Notes: a model not told the origin generated them from the letters alone. 64,000 nucleotides of DNA from Alphaproteobacteria bacterium (GCA_018823835.1 JAHJHT010000004.1:62001-126000); one strand, 5' to 3'. Positions 44,377-53,735 are shown, counted from the first letter of the stretch. Numbers and translations are program-made.

Positions 44377-46458
44377 ATGAACATCGTTGCGTTTGATTCG
44401 GCTTCCCGGCCGGCCTATCTCGACAGGCTGAACGACCAGCAGCGCCTTGCCGTCGAACATGGCGATGGCGGGATCGCGGGGCCGTTGCTGGTGATCGCCG
44501 GCGCAGGCTCCGGCAAGACCAACACGCTCGCCCACCGGGTCGCGCATCTCATCGTCAAGGGCGCCGATCCGCGCCGCATCCTGCTGATGACCTTTTCGCG
44601 TCGCGCTGCGTCCGAGATGGCCCGACGGGTCGAGCGGATCGTCGGCGAGGTGCTCGGCCGCGACGCCGCCGTGATAACCGACGCGCTCACATGGGCCGGC
44701 ACCTTCCACGGTATCGGAGCGCGGCTGCTGCGCGACTACGCGCTGGAGATCGGCCTCGACGCGGCCTTCACCATCCACGACCGCGAGGATTCGGCCGACC
44801 TGATGAACCTGGTGCGCCACGAGCTCGGCTTCTCGAGCACGGAGAGCCGCTTCCCGGCAAAGGGCACCTGCCTCGCCATCTATTCGCGCGCCGTCAACGC
44901 GCAGGCGCCGCTCGGCGAGATCCTCGGCGCCGCCTTCCCCTGGTGCTCGGGCTGGCACGACGAGCTGCGGCAACTGTTCGCCGCCTATGTCGAGGCCAAG
45001 CAGGCGCAGAACGTCCTCGATTACGACGACCTGCTGCTCTACTGGGCGCAGATGGCGGCCGAACCGGCAATCGCCGAGCATCTCGCCGCCCGGTTCGACC
45101 ATATACTGGTCGACGAATACCAGGACACCAACCGCCTGCAGGCGTCGATCCTGACCGCGCTGAAGCCGGACGGGACAGGCCTGACGGTGGTCGGCGACGA
45201 TGCGCAGTCGATCTATTCCTTCCGCGCGGCCGAGGTGCGCAACATCCTCGACTTCCCGACGCTGTTCGCGCCCGAGGCCGAGGTCGTCATGCTGGAGCGC
45301 AACTACCGGTCCACGCAGACCATCCTGGCCGCCGCCAATGCGGTGATCGGCGAGGCCTCGGAGCGCTTCACCAAGAACCTCTGGTCAGAGCGGGAGTCGG
45401 GCGAGAGGCCGCGGCTGGTCAGCTTGCGCGACGAGGCCGACCAGGCCAACTACATCTGCGAGCAAATCCTTGCCGAACGCGAAGCCGGGACGGCGCTGAA
45501 GTCGCAGGCCGTGCTGTTTCGCGCCTCGCATCACAGCGGCCCGCTGGAAATCGAGCTGACCCGCCGCAACATCCCCTTCGTCAAGTTCGGCGGCCTGAAA
45601 TTCCTCGACGCCTCGCACGTCAAGGATGTGCTGGCCGTGCTGCGCTTCGCCGAAAACCCGCGCGACCGCGTTGCCGGCTTCCGAGTTCTGCAACTGCTTC
45701 CAGGCATCGGTCCCTCCGCCGCCAATGCCGTCGTCGAGAGCATGACCACGGCGCTCGACCACGAGATGGGGCTGGCAGCCTACCGACCGCCGCAGCGCGC
45801 GGCCGCCGACTGGCCGGGCTTCGTCGAGCTCTATGCGGGGCTGCGCGCCGGCGCCGGAAAATGGCCGGCAGACCTCGAGCGCGTACGGCTCTGGTACGAG
45901 CCGCATCTCGAGCGCATCCATGAGGACGCGACGAGCAGGCGCGCCGACCTGCTGCAGCTCGAGCAGATCGCTTCCGGCTACGCCTCGCGCGAGCGCTTTC
46001 TGACCGAACTGACGCTCGATCCGCCGGATGCGACGAGCGACCAGGCAGGCCCGCCGCATCTCGACGAGGACTACGTGATCCTGTCGACCATCCATTCCGC
46101 AAAGGGGCAGGAATGGAAGAACGTCTTCGTGCTCAACGCCGTCGACGGCTGCATCCCGGTCGACCTCAGCGTAGGCAGCACGGAGGAAATCGACGAGGAG
46201 CGCAGGCTGCTCTACGTCGCCATGACGCGCGCCAAGGACAGCCTGCATCTGGTGACGCCGCAGCGCTTCTACGTGCATGGCCAGGCCGCACGCGGCGACC
46301 GGCATGTCTATGCCTCGCGGACCCGCTTCATCCCGGCGGCCATCCTCGGGGACTTCCAGCAGACCTCCTGGGCGCCGGCGCCCAAAGCCGGTGAGACGCC
46401 GCGCCACCCTCAGGTGCGCGTCGATCTCGGGGCGCGCATGCGCGGCATGTGGAAATAG
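44377..46458 (+). CDS. ATP-dependent DNA helicase, UvrD/Rep/PcrA superfamily 1A
   Basis: 693 residues. LNDQQRLAVEH, Walker A AGAGSGKT (about residue 42), motif Ia TFSRRAASEM, motif II VDEYQDTN, motif III VVGDDAQSIYSFR, motif IV LERNYRST, motif V STIHSAKGQEWKNVFV and motif VI RRLLYVAMTRAK are all in order. A 3'-5' helicase for repair or replication restart. It lacks the long C-terminus of UvrD proper and is probably a secondary Rep-like copy. ATG 44377 is preceded by ATGGGGC. Confidence 0.92.
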   Translation: MNIVAFDSASRPAYLDRLNDQQRLAVEHGDGGIAGPLLVIAGAGSGKTNTLAHRVAHLIVKGADPRRILLMTFSRRAASEMARRVERIVGEVLGRDAAVITDALTWAGTFHGIGARLLRDYALEIGLDAAFTIHDREDSADLMNLVRHELGFSSTESRFPAKGTCLAIYSRAVNAQAPLGEILGAAFPWCSGWHDELRQLFAAYVEAKQAQNVLDYDDLLLYWAQMAAEPAIAEHLAARFDHILVDEYQDTNRLQASILTALKPDGTGLTVVGDDAQSIYSFRAAEVRNILDFPTLFAPEAEVVMLERNYRSTQTILAAANAVIGEASERFTKNLWSERESGERPRLVSLRDEADQANYICEQILAEREAGTALKSQAVLFRASHHSGPLEIELTRRNIPFVKFGGLKFLDASHVKDVLAVLRFAENPRDRVAGFRVLQLLPGIGPSAANAVVESMTTALDHEMGLAAYRPPQRAAADWPGFVELYAGLRAGAGKWPADLERVRLWYEPHLERIHEDATSRRADLLQLEQIASGYASRERFLTELTLDPPDATSDQAGPPHLDEDYVILSTIHSAKGQEWKNVFVLNAVDGCIPVDLSVGSTEEIDEERRLLYVAMTRAKDSLHLVTPQRFYVHGQAARGDRHVYASRTRFIPAAILGDFQQTSWAPAPKAGETPRHPQVRVDLGARMRGMWK

Positions 46459-46463
46459 GCCAC

Positions 46464-46481
46464 GCGGCGGGCAGCCGCCGC
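46464..46481. terminator. GC-rich hairpin between convergent genes
   Basis: GCGGCGG, loop GCAG, CCGCCGC: perfect 7-bp stem in the 38-base gap between the helicase and the small membrane protein. No T run on either side, so its terminator function is only likely from position. Confidence 0.4.
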
Positions 46482-46496
46482 GGACGCCCCGCCCTG

Positions 46497-46760
46497 TTAC
46501 GGTCGCCCGCCAAGCAGCCTGAGCCACGGCTTCGCGTGGAAGGCGCTCATCAGCAGGTACATCAGCGCCATGCCGTTGAGCGGCAGGAAAGGCGTGGTCG
46601 AGCATATCATAGCCGCCGGATCGCCGCCGACGCTGCTCAAGAGCGCCATGGCGGCGAAGGTGGGTGATGCCGCAAGGGCCAGCCAGTCGATGGCTCCTCC
46701 ACGGGCGGCCTCACGGCCGCCCTCCCTGCCCGCGTTTTCGCCACAACAGACATGGCTCAT
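46497..46760 (-). CDS. Small membrane protein of unknown function
   Basis: 87 residues. After a polar N-terminus (cysteine pair CC at residues 5-6) come two hydrophobic segments, about 24-42 and 57-72, so a two-span membrane protein. The ATG overlaps the stop of the DUF899 gene (ATGA), indicating coupled expression. Family not recognised. In-frame starts further upstream lie inside the DUF899 gene and give a non-protein-like extension. Confidence 0.6.
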   Translation of the reverse strand: MSHVCCGENAGREGGREAARGGAIDWLALAASPTFAAMALLSSVGGDPAAMICSTTPFLPLNGMALMYLLMSAFHAKPWLRLLGGRP

Positions 46761-47551
46761 TGTTGCGCGCCTTGCCTCGACCTGCGCATGGCCGCCTCGC
46801 CGGCATCCGACACCTCGACCCAGCGCTGATCCGGCGCGGCACCTGGCTCGTAGCTGCCGTGCCAGTTCCACCACTTGTAGGGCGCCGTCTGGGGAAAGCC
46901 TTCGGGCGAGTCTTCCCAGCTTTCCTGGCGGCCGAGCGGCGTGATGTCGAGGTAGCTCCACACCGTGCCGAAAGCCTCGTCGCCGCGATTGTTGATGAAG
47001 TAGGTGCGGAAGATCCGGTCGCCGTCGCGAATGAAGACGTTGTGGCCGTGCCACTCATCGACGCCGAAGTCTGCGTCGAACCCGTCCGTGATGCTGTACC
47101 AGGGCATGGTCCAGCCCATCCGTGCCTTGAGCCGCTCGATGTCGGCAGAGGGAGCACGCGAGACGTAGGCAAGCGTCGTGTCGCGGGCGTTCAGATGCGC
47201 AAGGTGGCTCACCTGGTCGGCGACCATCGAGCAGCCGCGGCAGGCCTGGTCGGGCCAGCCGTGCACACCCGGCTCGAAGAAGGCCCGGTAGACGATCAGC
47301 TGGCGACGTCCCTCGAAGAGGTCGAACAGGCTCGCCTTGCCGGCCGGACCGTCGAAGACATAGTCCTTGTCCACCGCCATCCACGGCATTCGCCGCCGCT
47401 CGGCAGCCAAGCCGTCGCCAGCCCTCGTGTGGGCCTTTTCCTTGACGAGCATCTTCGCCCAAGCCGCCTGCCATGCCGCCGGCGACGCGATCTCCGGTGC
47501 CTGCCTCGAAAGGCCACCGGCTTTCTGTCCGTTCCTGGCTGATGTAGTCAT
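46757..47551 (-). CDS. DUF899 family thioredoxin-like protein
   Basis: 264 residues. The DUF899 hallmark region includes LVKEKAHTRAGDGLAAERRRMPW, YRAFFEPGVHGWPDQACRGCSM (the CxxC-like active region of the thioredoxin-fold family) and DEWHGHNVFIRDGDRIFRTYF. Function of the family is unclear, with a possible redox or peroxide role. Divergent from the TPR/HTH gene at 47664 and coupled to a small membrane protein downstream. Confidence 0.85.
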   Translation of the reverse strand: MTTSARNGQKAGGLSRQAPEIASPAAWQAAWAKMLVKEKAHTRAGDGLAAERRRMPWMAVDKDYVFDGPAGKASLFDLFEGRRQLIVYRAFFEPGVHGWPDQACRGCSMVADQVSHLAHLNARDTTLAYVSRAPSADIERLKARMGWTMPWYSITDGFDADFGVDEWHGHNVFIRDGDRIFRTYFINNRGDEAFGTVWSYLDITPLGRQESWEDSPEGFPQTAPYKWWNWHGSYEPGAAPDQRWVEVSDAGEAAMRRSRQGAQQ

Positions 47552-47663
47552 GGTCCTGAAGTCTCCCTATCTCGTTTGAGCACGATCGCATTGCGCATCG
47601 CTGCTGGGATAGACTGGCACCGGGACGCTGGCTGGTGAGAGTAACAAGTGTGACGGGATTGCG

Positions 47664-48884
47664 ATGGACTCGCTGATCAATGCCGCGGCGCGCTCCCTCG
47701 CCGTGGGCGATCCGCTGCTGGCCCTGAAGCGGATTGCGCTGCGGGACGACGCTCCAGCGCTAGCGCTGCGCGGCATTGCCATGGCGCAGCTCGGCGACCT
47801 GGCGCGTGCCAAGGATCTTCTGAAGCGCGCGGCACGGGCTTTCGGACAGAAGGAGGCCGTCGCGCGTGCGCGCTGCATCGTCGCCGAGGCCGAGATCGCG
47901 CTCGTCTCACGCGACCTTGCCTGGCCGGTCAAGGCGCTGGATGCGGCGCGCGCCGTGCTCGAAAGGCACGGCGACCGGGTCAATGCCGCGCATGCGGGCT
48001 GTCTGATCGCCCGCCGGCTGCTGCTGATCGGCCGTCTCGAAGAAGCCGAGCGGGTACTTGCCGGCGTCGATCCCGGGCCACTGTCGCCGGTTCTGCATGC
48101 GGCCTACGAGCTCGCCTGGGCAGGCATCGCGATCCGGCACCTCAGGACGCAAGAGGCCCGCAGGGCGATAGCGCGGGCCGAACATGCGGCGCAAGTCGCC
48201 GGCATCCCGGCGCTCAGCGCCGAGGTCGAGGCCGTGGCGCAATTGTTGAAGCAGCCGGCGGCGCGGCAAATTTCGCGCGGCAAGGAACGCGTGCTCAGGC
48301 TGGATGAGGTCGAAGCACTGCTTGGCACAACCGGCCTGATCGTCGACGCCTGCCGGAACGCCGTGCGAAAAGGCGGGCAGACCATCACGCTTGCGACCCG
48401 CCCCGTCCTGTTCGCGCTCGCGCGGGCATTGGCCGAAGGATGGCCCGGGGATGTGAGTCGAGATGTGCTGGTCCGGCGCGCCTTTCGGGCAAAGAATGCC
48501 GATGAATCGCACCGGGCGAGGCTTCGGGTAGAAATCGGTAGGCTTCGTGCGGAGCTTGCCGGCCTTGCCGACATCAATGCCACCGATCGGGGTTTTGTGC
48601 TGGCGCCAAGTCCCGCCGGCGAAGTGGTCGTGCTGGCGCCAACGGCGGATGAAGAGCACGCCACGATTCTCGCGCTGCTTGCCGACGGCCAAACCTGGTC
48701 GAGTTCGGCGCTGGCGATCGCGCTGAACATCAGTGCCCGCAGCGTGCAGCGCGCGCTTGAACAGCTTTCCGGCCACGGCAAGGTGCAGGCTGTCGGCCAG
48801 GGCCGCGCCCGCCGCTGGATGACGCCGCCGGTACCGGGATTCCCGACAACACTGTTACTCCCCGGTCCGATGCCGGGCGGCTAG
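47664..48884 (+). CDS. TPR-like protein with C-terminal helix-turn-helix DNA-binding domain
   Basis: 406 residues. Residues 1 to about 200 are Ala/Leu/Arg-rich helical repeats resembling TPRs (GIAMAQLGDLARAKDLLKRAARAFG). About 275-325 is a winged-helix-like stretch (DVLVRRAFRAKNADESHRARLRVEIGRLRAEL), and about 340-380 a second HTH (SSALAIALNISARSVQRALEQL). Probably a transcription regulator. Divergent from DUF899 and followed 38 bases later by the beta-propeller gene. Start ATG 47664 has weak support. Confidence 0.65.
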   Translation: MDSLINAAARSLAVGDPLLALKRIALRDDAPALALRGIAMAQLGDLARAKDLLKRAARAFGQKEAVARARCIVAEAEIALVSRDLAWPVKALDAARAVLERHGDRVNAAHAGCLIARRLLLIGRLEEAERVLAGVDPGPLSPVLHAAYELAWAGIAIRHLRTQEARRAIARAEHAAQVAGIPALSAEVEAVAQLLKQPAARQISRGKERVLRLDEVEALLGTTGLIVDACRNAVRKGGQTITLATRPVLFALARALAEGWPGDVSRDVLVRRAFRAKNADESHRARLRVEIGRLRAELAGLADINATDRGFVLAPSPAGEVVVLAPTADEEHATILALLADGQTWSSSALAIALNISARSVQRALEQLSGHGKVQAVGQGRARRWMTPPVPGFPTTLLLPGPMPGG

Positions 48885-48922
48885 GATAGCGCCTTCAATC
48901 AACCCATGAGGACGACGATCAC

Positions 48923-49564
48923 ATGAAGCCTTCAACCGCGGAGATCGTTCGGGAATACGGACCGTTTCCGGGAGCCGACAACGTCGCTGGCGTCACCTTC
49001 GACGGCCGTCACGTCTGGTTCGCCTCCGGCGACCGTCTCAACGTGCTCGATCCCGATAGCGGAGAGATCGTGCGCACCATCGACGCTGCAGCCGATGCAG
49101 GCACGGCCTTCGACGGCCGGCACATCTTCCAGATCGCCGAAAACCGTATCCAGAAGATCGATCCGCAAACGGGCAAGATCCTGTCCGCCATCCCCGCCCC
49201 TGGCGGGGGCGGCGACTCCGGTCTTGCCTGGGCGGAGGGCACGCTGTGGGTCGGCCAGCATCGCGGCAGCAAGATCTACCAGGTCGACCCGGAGACCGGG
49301 GCGATCCTGCGTGCCATCGATTCCAACCGCTTCGTCACCGGCGTCAGCTGGGTCGACGGCGAACTCTGGCACGCCACGTGGGACAATGACGGCAGCGACA
49401 TTCGACGGATCGATCCGACAACGGGCGAGGTGTACGAGAAGCTCGACATGCCGCCGGACACCGGTGTGTCGGGCATGGAGTCCGACGGCGCAGGCCAGCT
49501 CTATTGCGGCGGCGGCGGCAGCGGCAAGATCAGGGTCGTGCGGAAGCCGGCCGCGAAGCGGTAG
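48923..49564 (+). CDS. YncE/SMP-30-like beta-propeller protein
   Basis: 213 residues made of about five 40-residue repeats of the form FDGRHVWF...LNVLDPDSGEIVRTI, seen at residues 20-60, 60-98, 98-142 and 142-185, ending with a glycine-rich GGGGSGKI strand. This is typical of glutaminyl-cyclase-like or SMP-30/YncE propellers. No signal peptide is apparent, so it is cytoplasmic. Function unknown; it follows the TPR/HTH regulator and may be in its operon. Confidence 0.75.
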   Translation: MKPSTAEIVREYGPFPGADNVAGVTFDGRHVWFASGDRLNVLDPDSGEIVRTIDAAADAGTAFDGRHIFQIAENRIQKIDPQTGKILSAIPAPGGGGDSGLAWAEGTLWVGQHRGSKIYQVDPETGAILRAIDSNRFVTGVSWVDGELWHATWDNDGSDIRRIDPTTGEVYEKLDMPPDTGVSGMESDGAGQLYCGGGGSGKIRVVRKPAAKR

Positions 49565-49576
49565 ACCGCCCCGCCG

Positions 49577-51136
49577 TCACTCCCACTCGATGGTGCCGGG
49601 CGGCTTCGAGGTGACGTCGTAGACGACGCGGTTGATGCCGCGCACCTCATTGATGATGCGGGTAGCCGCCGCACCGAGAAAGTTCATGTCGTAGTGGAAG
49701 AAGTCGGCGGTCATGCCGTCCACGGAGGTCACGGCGCGCAGCGCGCAGACGAATTCGTAGGTGCGCCCGTCGCCCATGACGCCGACGGTCTGCACCGGCA
49801 GCAGTACGGCGAAGGCCTGCCAGATGGCGTCGTAGAGGCCGGCCTTGCGGATCTCGTCGAGATAGATGGCATCGGCCTCGCGCAAAATCTCGAGCTTGTC
49901 GCGGGTGATGCCGCCCGGGCAGCGTATGGCGAGGCCGGGTCCGGGGAACGGGTGGCGGCCGATGAAGTGATCGGGAAGGCCGAGTTCGCGTCCGAGGGCC
50001 CTCACCTCGTCCTTGAACAGTTCGCGCAGCGGCTCGACGAGCTGCATGTTCATGCGCTCGGGCAGGCCGCCGACATTGTGGTGCGACTTGATGGTGACGG
50101 AGGGGCCGCCGGAGAAGGATACGCTCTCGATGACGTCCGGGTAGAGCGTGCCCTGGGCGAGGAAGTCGGCGCCGCCGATCTTCTTGGCCTCGCGCTCAAA
50201 TACCTCGATGAAGAGCCGCCCGATCGTCTTGCGCTTGGTCTCCGGATCGCTCTCGCCCTCCAGCGCGTCGATGAACATGTCGGCTGCGTCGACATGCACG
50301 AGAGGGATGTTGTAGTGGCCGCGGAACATCGCCACGACCTCCTCGGCCTCGTTCTTACGCATCAGGCCGTGGTCGACGAAGATGCAGGTCAGCTGGTCGC
50401 CGATCGCCTCGTGGATCAGCACGGCCGCCACCGACGAATCGACGCCGCCCGACAGGCCGCAGATCACCTTGCCCGTGCCGACCTGCTTGCGGATCGCCTC
50501 GACCGCATGCTCGCGATAGGCGCGCATTGACCAGTCGCCCTCGATGCCAGCGATCTTGTGGACGAAGTTCTGCAAGAGCCTCGCGCCGTCCGGCGTGTGG
50601 ATCACTTCGGGGTGGAACATTATGCCGTACATCTTGCGGTCCGGGTCGCCAAAGATGGCGAAGGGGGCTCCCTCGGACTTGCCGAAGATCCTGAAACCGT
50701 CCGGCAGCGAGATGACGCGGTCGCCGTGGCTCATCCAGACCTGATGGCGCTGACCGGGGGCCCAGAGATCCTCGAAGAGCGGGCAGTCCTTTTCGATCTG
50801 CACGAAGGCGCGGCCGAATTCGCGGTGGTCGGAGCTCTCGGCGACGCCGCCCATCTGCACGCACATCGTCATCTGGCCGTAGCAGATGCCGAGCACTGGA
50901 ACGCCGGAGGTAAAGACGATGTCGGGCGCGCGCGGGCTGCCGATGTCGGTCGTCGAGGCCGGTCCGCCGGACAGGATAACCGCCTTCGGCTTGATGCGTT
51001 TGAAGGCCGCTTCGGCGGACTGGAACGGGACAATCTCGGAGAAGACGCCGGCTTCGCGGATGCGCCGCGCGATAAGCTGCGTGACCTGGCTGCCGAAATC
51101 GATGATCAGGACGGTGTCGGGATGGGCGCTTTTCAT
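49577..51136 (-). CDS. guaA: GMP synthase (glutamine-hydrolysing)
   Basis: 519 residues; amidates XMP to GMP. The N-terminal class I glutaminase has GICYGQM (nucleophile Cys) and the HPEVIHTP His/Glu pair. The ATP-pyrophosphatase P-loop is [12 protein letters not shown], and the C-terminal dimerisation domain contains [25 protein letters not shown] and [15 protein letters not shown]. Full length. ATG 51136 gives the standard N-terminus [16 protein letters not shown]; an in-frame GTG at 51145 adds three residues. Confidence 0.97.
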   Translation of the reverse strand: MKSAHPDTVLIIDFGSQVTQLIARRIREAGVFSEIVPFQSAEAAFKRIKPKAVILSGGPASTTDIGSPRAPDIVFTSGVPVLGICYGQMTMCVQMGGVAESSDHREFGRAFVQIEKDCPLFEDLWAPGQRHQVWMSHGDRVISLPDGFRIFGKSEGAPFAIFGDPDRKMYGIMFHPEVIHTPDGARLLQNFVHKIAGIEGDWSMRAYREHAVEAIRKQVGTGKVICGLSGGVDSSVAAVLIHEAIGDQLTCIFVDHGLMRKNEAEEVVAMFRGHYNIPLVHVDAADMFIDALEGESDPETKRKTIGRLFIEVFEREAKKIGGADFLAQGTLYPDVIESVSFSGGPSVTIKSHHNVGGLPERMNMQLVEPLRELFKDEVRALGRELGLPDHFIGRHPFPGPGLAIRCPGGITRDKLEILREADAIYLDEIRKAGLYDAIWQAFAVLLPVQTVGVMGDGRTYEFVCALRAVTSVDGMTADFFHYDMNFLGAAATRIINEVRGINRVVYDVTSKPPGTIEWE

Positions 51137-51271
51137 GGCGGGCACATAAAGAAAAGAGTGAGTCGGCGCAATGGCTTACGCGCAGGGGCGGTCAATTCGA
51201 TTCAGGCGGCTGCCAAACTGATTCAAGTCGGGCCTTCTTCACGCAGCGCTTGAAGGCCGGCGGATGGCCGT

Positions 51272-51907
51272 TCAGCGGTCGAGCAGTCCCTCCCCGATCG
51301 CGACTTCGAGACGGCGCACGGCGTCTGCCAGTTTCTCGTCGACGACGTGCAGGTATTCGAGCCAGTCGCCGACATGCTCGACATCGGCGTGGCCGTCCGA
51401 GATGCCGCGCAGGCCGATCAGCGGCACGCCGAATTTCTGGCAGGCGCGCAGGCAGGCGAAGGTCTCCATGTCGACCATGTCGTCGGCGATAGCGTCATAG
51501 GCGCTGCCGCCGATGACGCTTGCGCCGGTAGACAGCGAAGCCTCCCTGACGCCCGGAATGCGAAGCGGCATGGCGACCGTCGCCGGCAGGTCGAGGAAGG
51601 GCGTGACGCCCTTCTCGAAGCCGAAGGCCGAGGCATCCATGTCGCGGTAGCTGACCGAGACGGCCTGATAGACTTCGGTCCGTTCGAGCCTCCGGCTGCC
51701 GGCCGAGCCGAGCGAAACGACGAGGTCTGGCGGCGTGCCTTCCGTCGAAAGCCGTGCCAGCGCGGAAGCGAGTGCGATGCCCGCCTCGACCGGTCCGACG
51801 CCGGTCATCAGCGGCTCGAACAGCGCCCTCAGGTGCGGGCCGTATTCGGCATCCGCTGCCATGACGAACAGGACCTGCTTGCCGCCAAGAGGGGTCGGCT
51901 GCGGCAC
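51272..51907 (-). CDS. 5'-methylthioadenosine/S-adenosylhomocysteine nucleosidase-like protein
   Basis: 211 residues, PNP/UDP phosphorylase superfamily. VVSLGSAGSRRLE, the substrate-binding VDMETFACLRACQKFGVP (catalytic Glu of the methylthioadenosine nucleosidase type) and GIRGISDGHAD-like LRGISDGHAD near the C-terminus are visible. It would release methylthioribose from MTA, the substrate of MtnK, linking it to the mtn operon at the other end of the window. GTG start at 51907, just behind the thioesterase stop, with GAGGG five bases upstream. Confidence 0.78.
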   Translation of the reverse strand: MPQPTPLGGKQVLFVMAADAEYGPHLRALFEPLMTGVGPVEAGIALASALARLSTEGTPPDLVVSLGSAGSRRLERTEVYQAVSVSYRDMDASAFGFEKGVTPFLDLPATVAMPLRIPGVREASLSTGASVIGGSAYDAIADDMVDMETFACLRACQKFGVPLIGLRGISDGHADVEHVGDWLEYLHVVDEKLADAVRRLEVAIGEGLLDR

Positions 51908-51908
51908 C

Positions 51909-52370
51909 CTAGCCCTCGACGTCGCCGCGGCCGACGATGGTCATCATCGTGCCGGTCATGGTGGCGATCAGCTTCGCCTCGTCGTCCTCCCCGATGGCAT
52001 AGGCCTGCCCGTCAGCGACGATGATGGTGCGGCCGGGCTTGGTCACCGAGCCGCGGAACAGGAAGCGCACGCCCCTGCCCGGCGCCAGCAGGTTGACCTT
52101 GAACTCGATGGTCAGCACCGAGGCATTTTCGGGCATCAGCGAGAAGGCGGCGTAACCGCAGGCCGAATCCAGCGCGGTCGAAATCACCCCGGCGTGGAGG
52201 AAGCCGTGCTGCTGTGTCAGCGCATCAGAGAACGGCATTTCTATCTCGACGATGCCCGGCGTCACCAGCGTCAGTTCCGCGCCGATCGTCGCCATGGCGT
52301 TCTGCCGCGCGAAGGAGGCGCGGACGCGCTCCTCGTAGTCTGGGTTCGTAACGCGCTTCGCGATTGCCAT
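51909..52370 (-). CDS. PaaI-type (hotdog-fold) thioesterase
   Basis: 153 residues. FSDALTQQHGFLHAGVISTALDSACGYAAF contains the HGG-like hotdog loop and catalytic Asp region; a GRTIIVADGQAYA strand follows. The family hydrolyses acyl/aryl-CoA. ATG 52370 has AGGA about 8 bases upstream, preferred to an earlier frame start at 52436. It sits directly before the nucleosidase gene with one base between them, so one operon. The exact substrate is unknown. Confidence 0.83.
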   Translation of the reverse strand: MAIAKRVTNPDYEERVRASFARQNAMATIGAELTLVTPGIVEIEMPFSDALTQQHGFLHAGVISTALDSACGYAAFSLMPENASVLTIEFKVNLLAPGRGVRFLFRGSVTKPGRTIIVADGQAYAIGEDDEAKLIATMTGTMMTIVGRGDVEG

Positions 52371-52428
52371 CGGCCTGTCCTTTCCGGAACAGCTTATGAC
52401 AAAGCCGAGGTCTGCGGCAATCGACTTT

Positions 52429-52443
52429 TGCTGCACTGCAGCA
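52429..52443. repeat. Short perfect inverted repeat upstream of the thioesterase
   Basis: TGCTGCA-C-TGCAGCA, 7-base arms, about 60 bases before the thioesterase ATG and just after the TspO stop. Could be an operator or RNA hairpin; no T run on the relevant strand. Confidence 0.35.
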
Positions 52444-52458
52444 CGCTGGATAGTCCGG

Positions 52459-52914
52459 CTAGTTCAGCTGCCAGATCGCGGTGTTGAGAAGCGTGGCGAA
52501 GGCGACCCACCCGGCGTAGGGCACGAAGAGCAGCGCAGCCACCCTGTCCTGGCTCCAGGCTCGGCCGATGAAGAGGAGGATCACCACGAGCATGGCAAGA
52601 ATGACGAGCAGCGCCGGTGCGATCAGCTCCATGCCGAAGAAGACGGGCGACCAGAGGAAATTGAGAGCGAGTTGCAGCCACCAGAGCTTCATCAGGCTGC
52701 CGGCGCGGTCGCGCAGCCAGACCCGCCAGCCGGCGATGGCGATCAGCACGTAGAGCGCGGTCCAGGCAGGCCCGAACAGCCAGTTGGGCGGATTGAAGGA
52801 AGGCTTCTGCAGCGCCTCGTACCAGGGACCCGGCAGCGTGAGAAAGCCAATCAGCAGGCCTCCCCCGGCGACGAGGGCGAGAAAGGCGAGCAGAACGAGG
52901 GGACGACGGATCAT
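52459..52914 (-). CDS. TspO/MBR family protein
   Basis: 151-residue membrane protein with five helices. The N-terminal part has LPGPWYEALQKPSFNPPNWLFGPAWTALY, the hallmark TspO loop with W-x-P-x-W-like pattern, and WLQLALNFLWSPVFFG follows. The family binds tetrapyrroles and is involved in stress and porphyrin handling. ATG 52914. Monocistronic or loosely grouped with the genes before it. Confidence 0.9.
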   Translation of the reverse strand: MIRRPLVLLAFLALVAGGGLLIGFLTLPGPWYEALQKPSFNPPNWLFGPAWTALYVLIAIAGWRVWLRDRAGSLMKLWWLQLALNFLWSPVFFGMELIAPALLVILAMLVVILLFIGRAWSQDRVAALLFVPYAGWVAFATLLNTAIWQLN

Positions 52915-52970
52915 GGTGCTCCTGCGGGGCTGGGCGAGATCGTCTCCATCTGGCGCAGCCGGCCGCAAGA

Positions 52971-53735
52971 TCAAGTCACCGGTGGCGCGGGATCCGTTTC
53001 GGTCGAGCCTTCGGCCGGTGTCTTTGCGGCTGCTTCGGCCTCGGCCGGCTTGCTGGCGGCGCGATTGGCCTCGTTCATCCGCTCGAGCTTGCCGACGAGG
53101 TTGCGGTTGAAGCTGACCTCGAGGCTCTGGCGGATGCCCGGGTTCTTGTCGGTCAGTATTCTCAGGACGCCGGGATCGAAGACGCAGCAACGCGTCTCGT
53201 TGGCGACCCGAACGGTCGCCGATGCCGGCTTGCCGGTCAGGAAGCTCATTTCGCCGAGGAAATCGCCCGGACCGCAGACGCCGACGATGTTGCCACCCCG
53301 CTCGACGCTCGCCGCACCGCGCGCGATGAACACGAGTTGCGGCTTGACCTCGCCTTCCTCGACCAGCACCTCGCCGGGTTCCTTGGTCTGCCAGCGCGCC
53401 AGCTTCAACATGCGGGCGCGCAGGTTGCCCTCAAGGTTCGGCATCACCGTATCGATGAAGAACTGCTCGTCCTCGCTGGTAGAGCGGCGCCGGCTGGCCA
53501 GGAGGATGATGGCGAGCTGGATGACGTTCACCGACGTGAAGATCGTCTCCCACATGGCGCTTATCTCGTCGGAGACGATGAAGCCGTAATAGATGACGCC
53601 GGTAATGCCGCTGGCGATGGCGAAGACGCGAAGCCAGCGCATGCTGCTCATCGAGACCGACAGGATGATCAGGATGTAATTGACGTGTCCGAACGCATTG
53701 TCCGGATTCATCAGGTTGGTGAAGAACTCGTCCAT
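52971..53735 (-). CDS. Membrane protein with cyclic-nucleotide-binding-fold domain
   Basis: 254 residues. Residues about 15-85 hold three hydrophobic helices (Popeye-like). Residues about 105-215 are a CNB-type beta-roll (LVEEGEVKPQLVFIARGAASV, GPGDFLGEMSFLTG). The segment that normally has the phosphate-contacting Arg reads GKPASATV, so cyclic-nucleotide binding is doubtful. The C-terminus is an Ala/Glu-rich tail. ATG 53735 is taken; an in-frame TTG at 53750 is less likely. A membrane-anchored sensor is the best guess. Confidence 0.75.
   Translation of the reverse strand: MDEFFTNLMNPDNAFGHVNYILIILSVSMSSMRWLRVFAIASGITGVIYYGFIVSDEISAMWETIFTSVNVIQLAIILLASRRRSTSEDEQFFIDTVMPNLEGNLRARMLKLARWQTKEPGEVLVEEGEVKPQLVFIARGAASVERGGNIVGVCGPGDFLGEMSFLTGKPASATVRVANETRCCVFDPGVLRILTDKNPGIRQSLEVSFNRNLVGKLERMNEANRAASKPAEAEAAAKTPAEGSTETDPAPPVT

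Noticed and set aside
44109..44396. Small frame of about 95 codons in the 44-kb gap
   Set aside because: No motifs, overlaps the helicase start, composition not coding-like.
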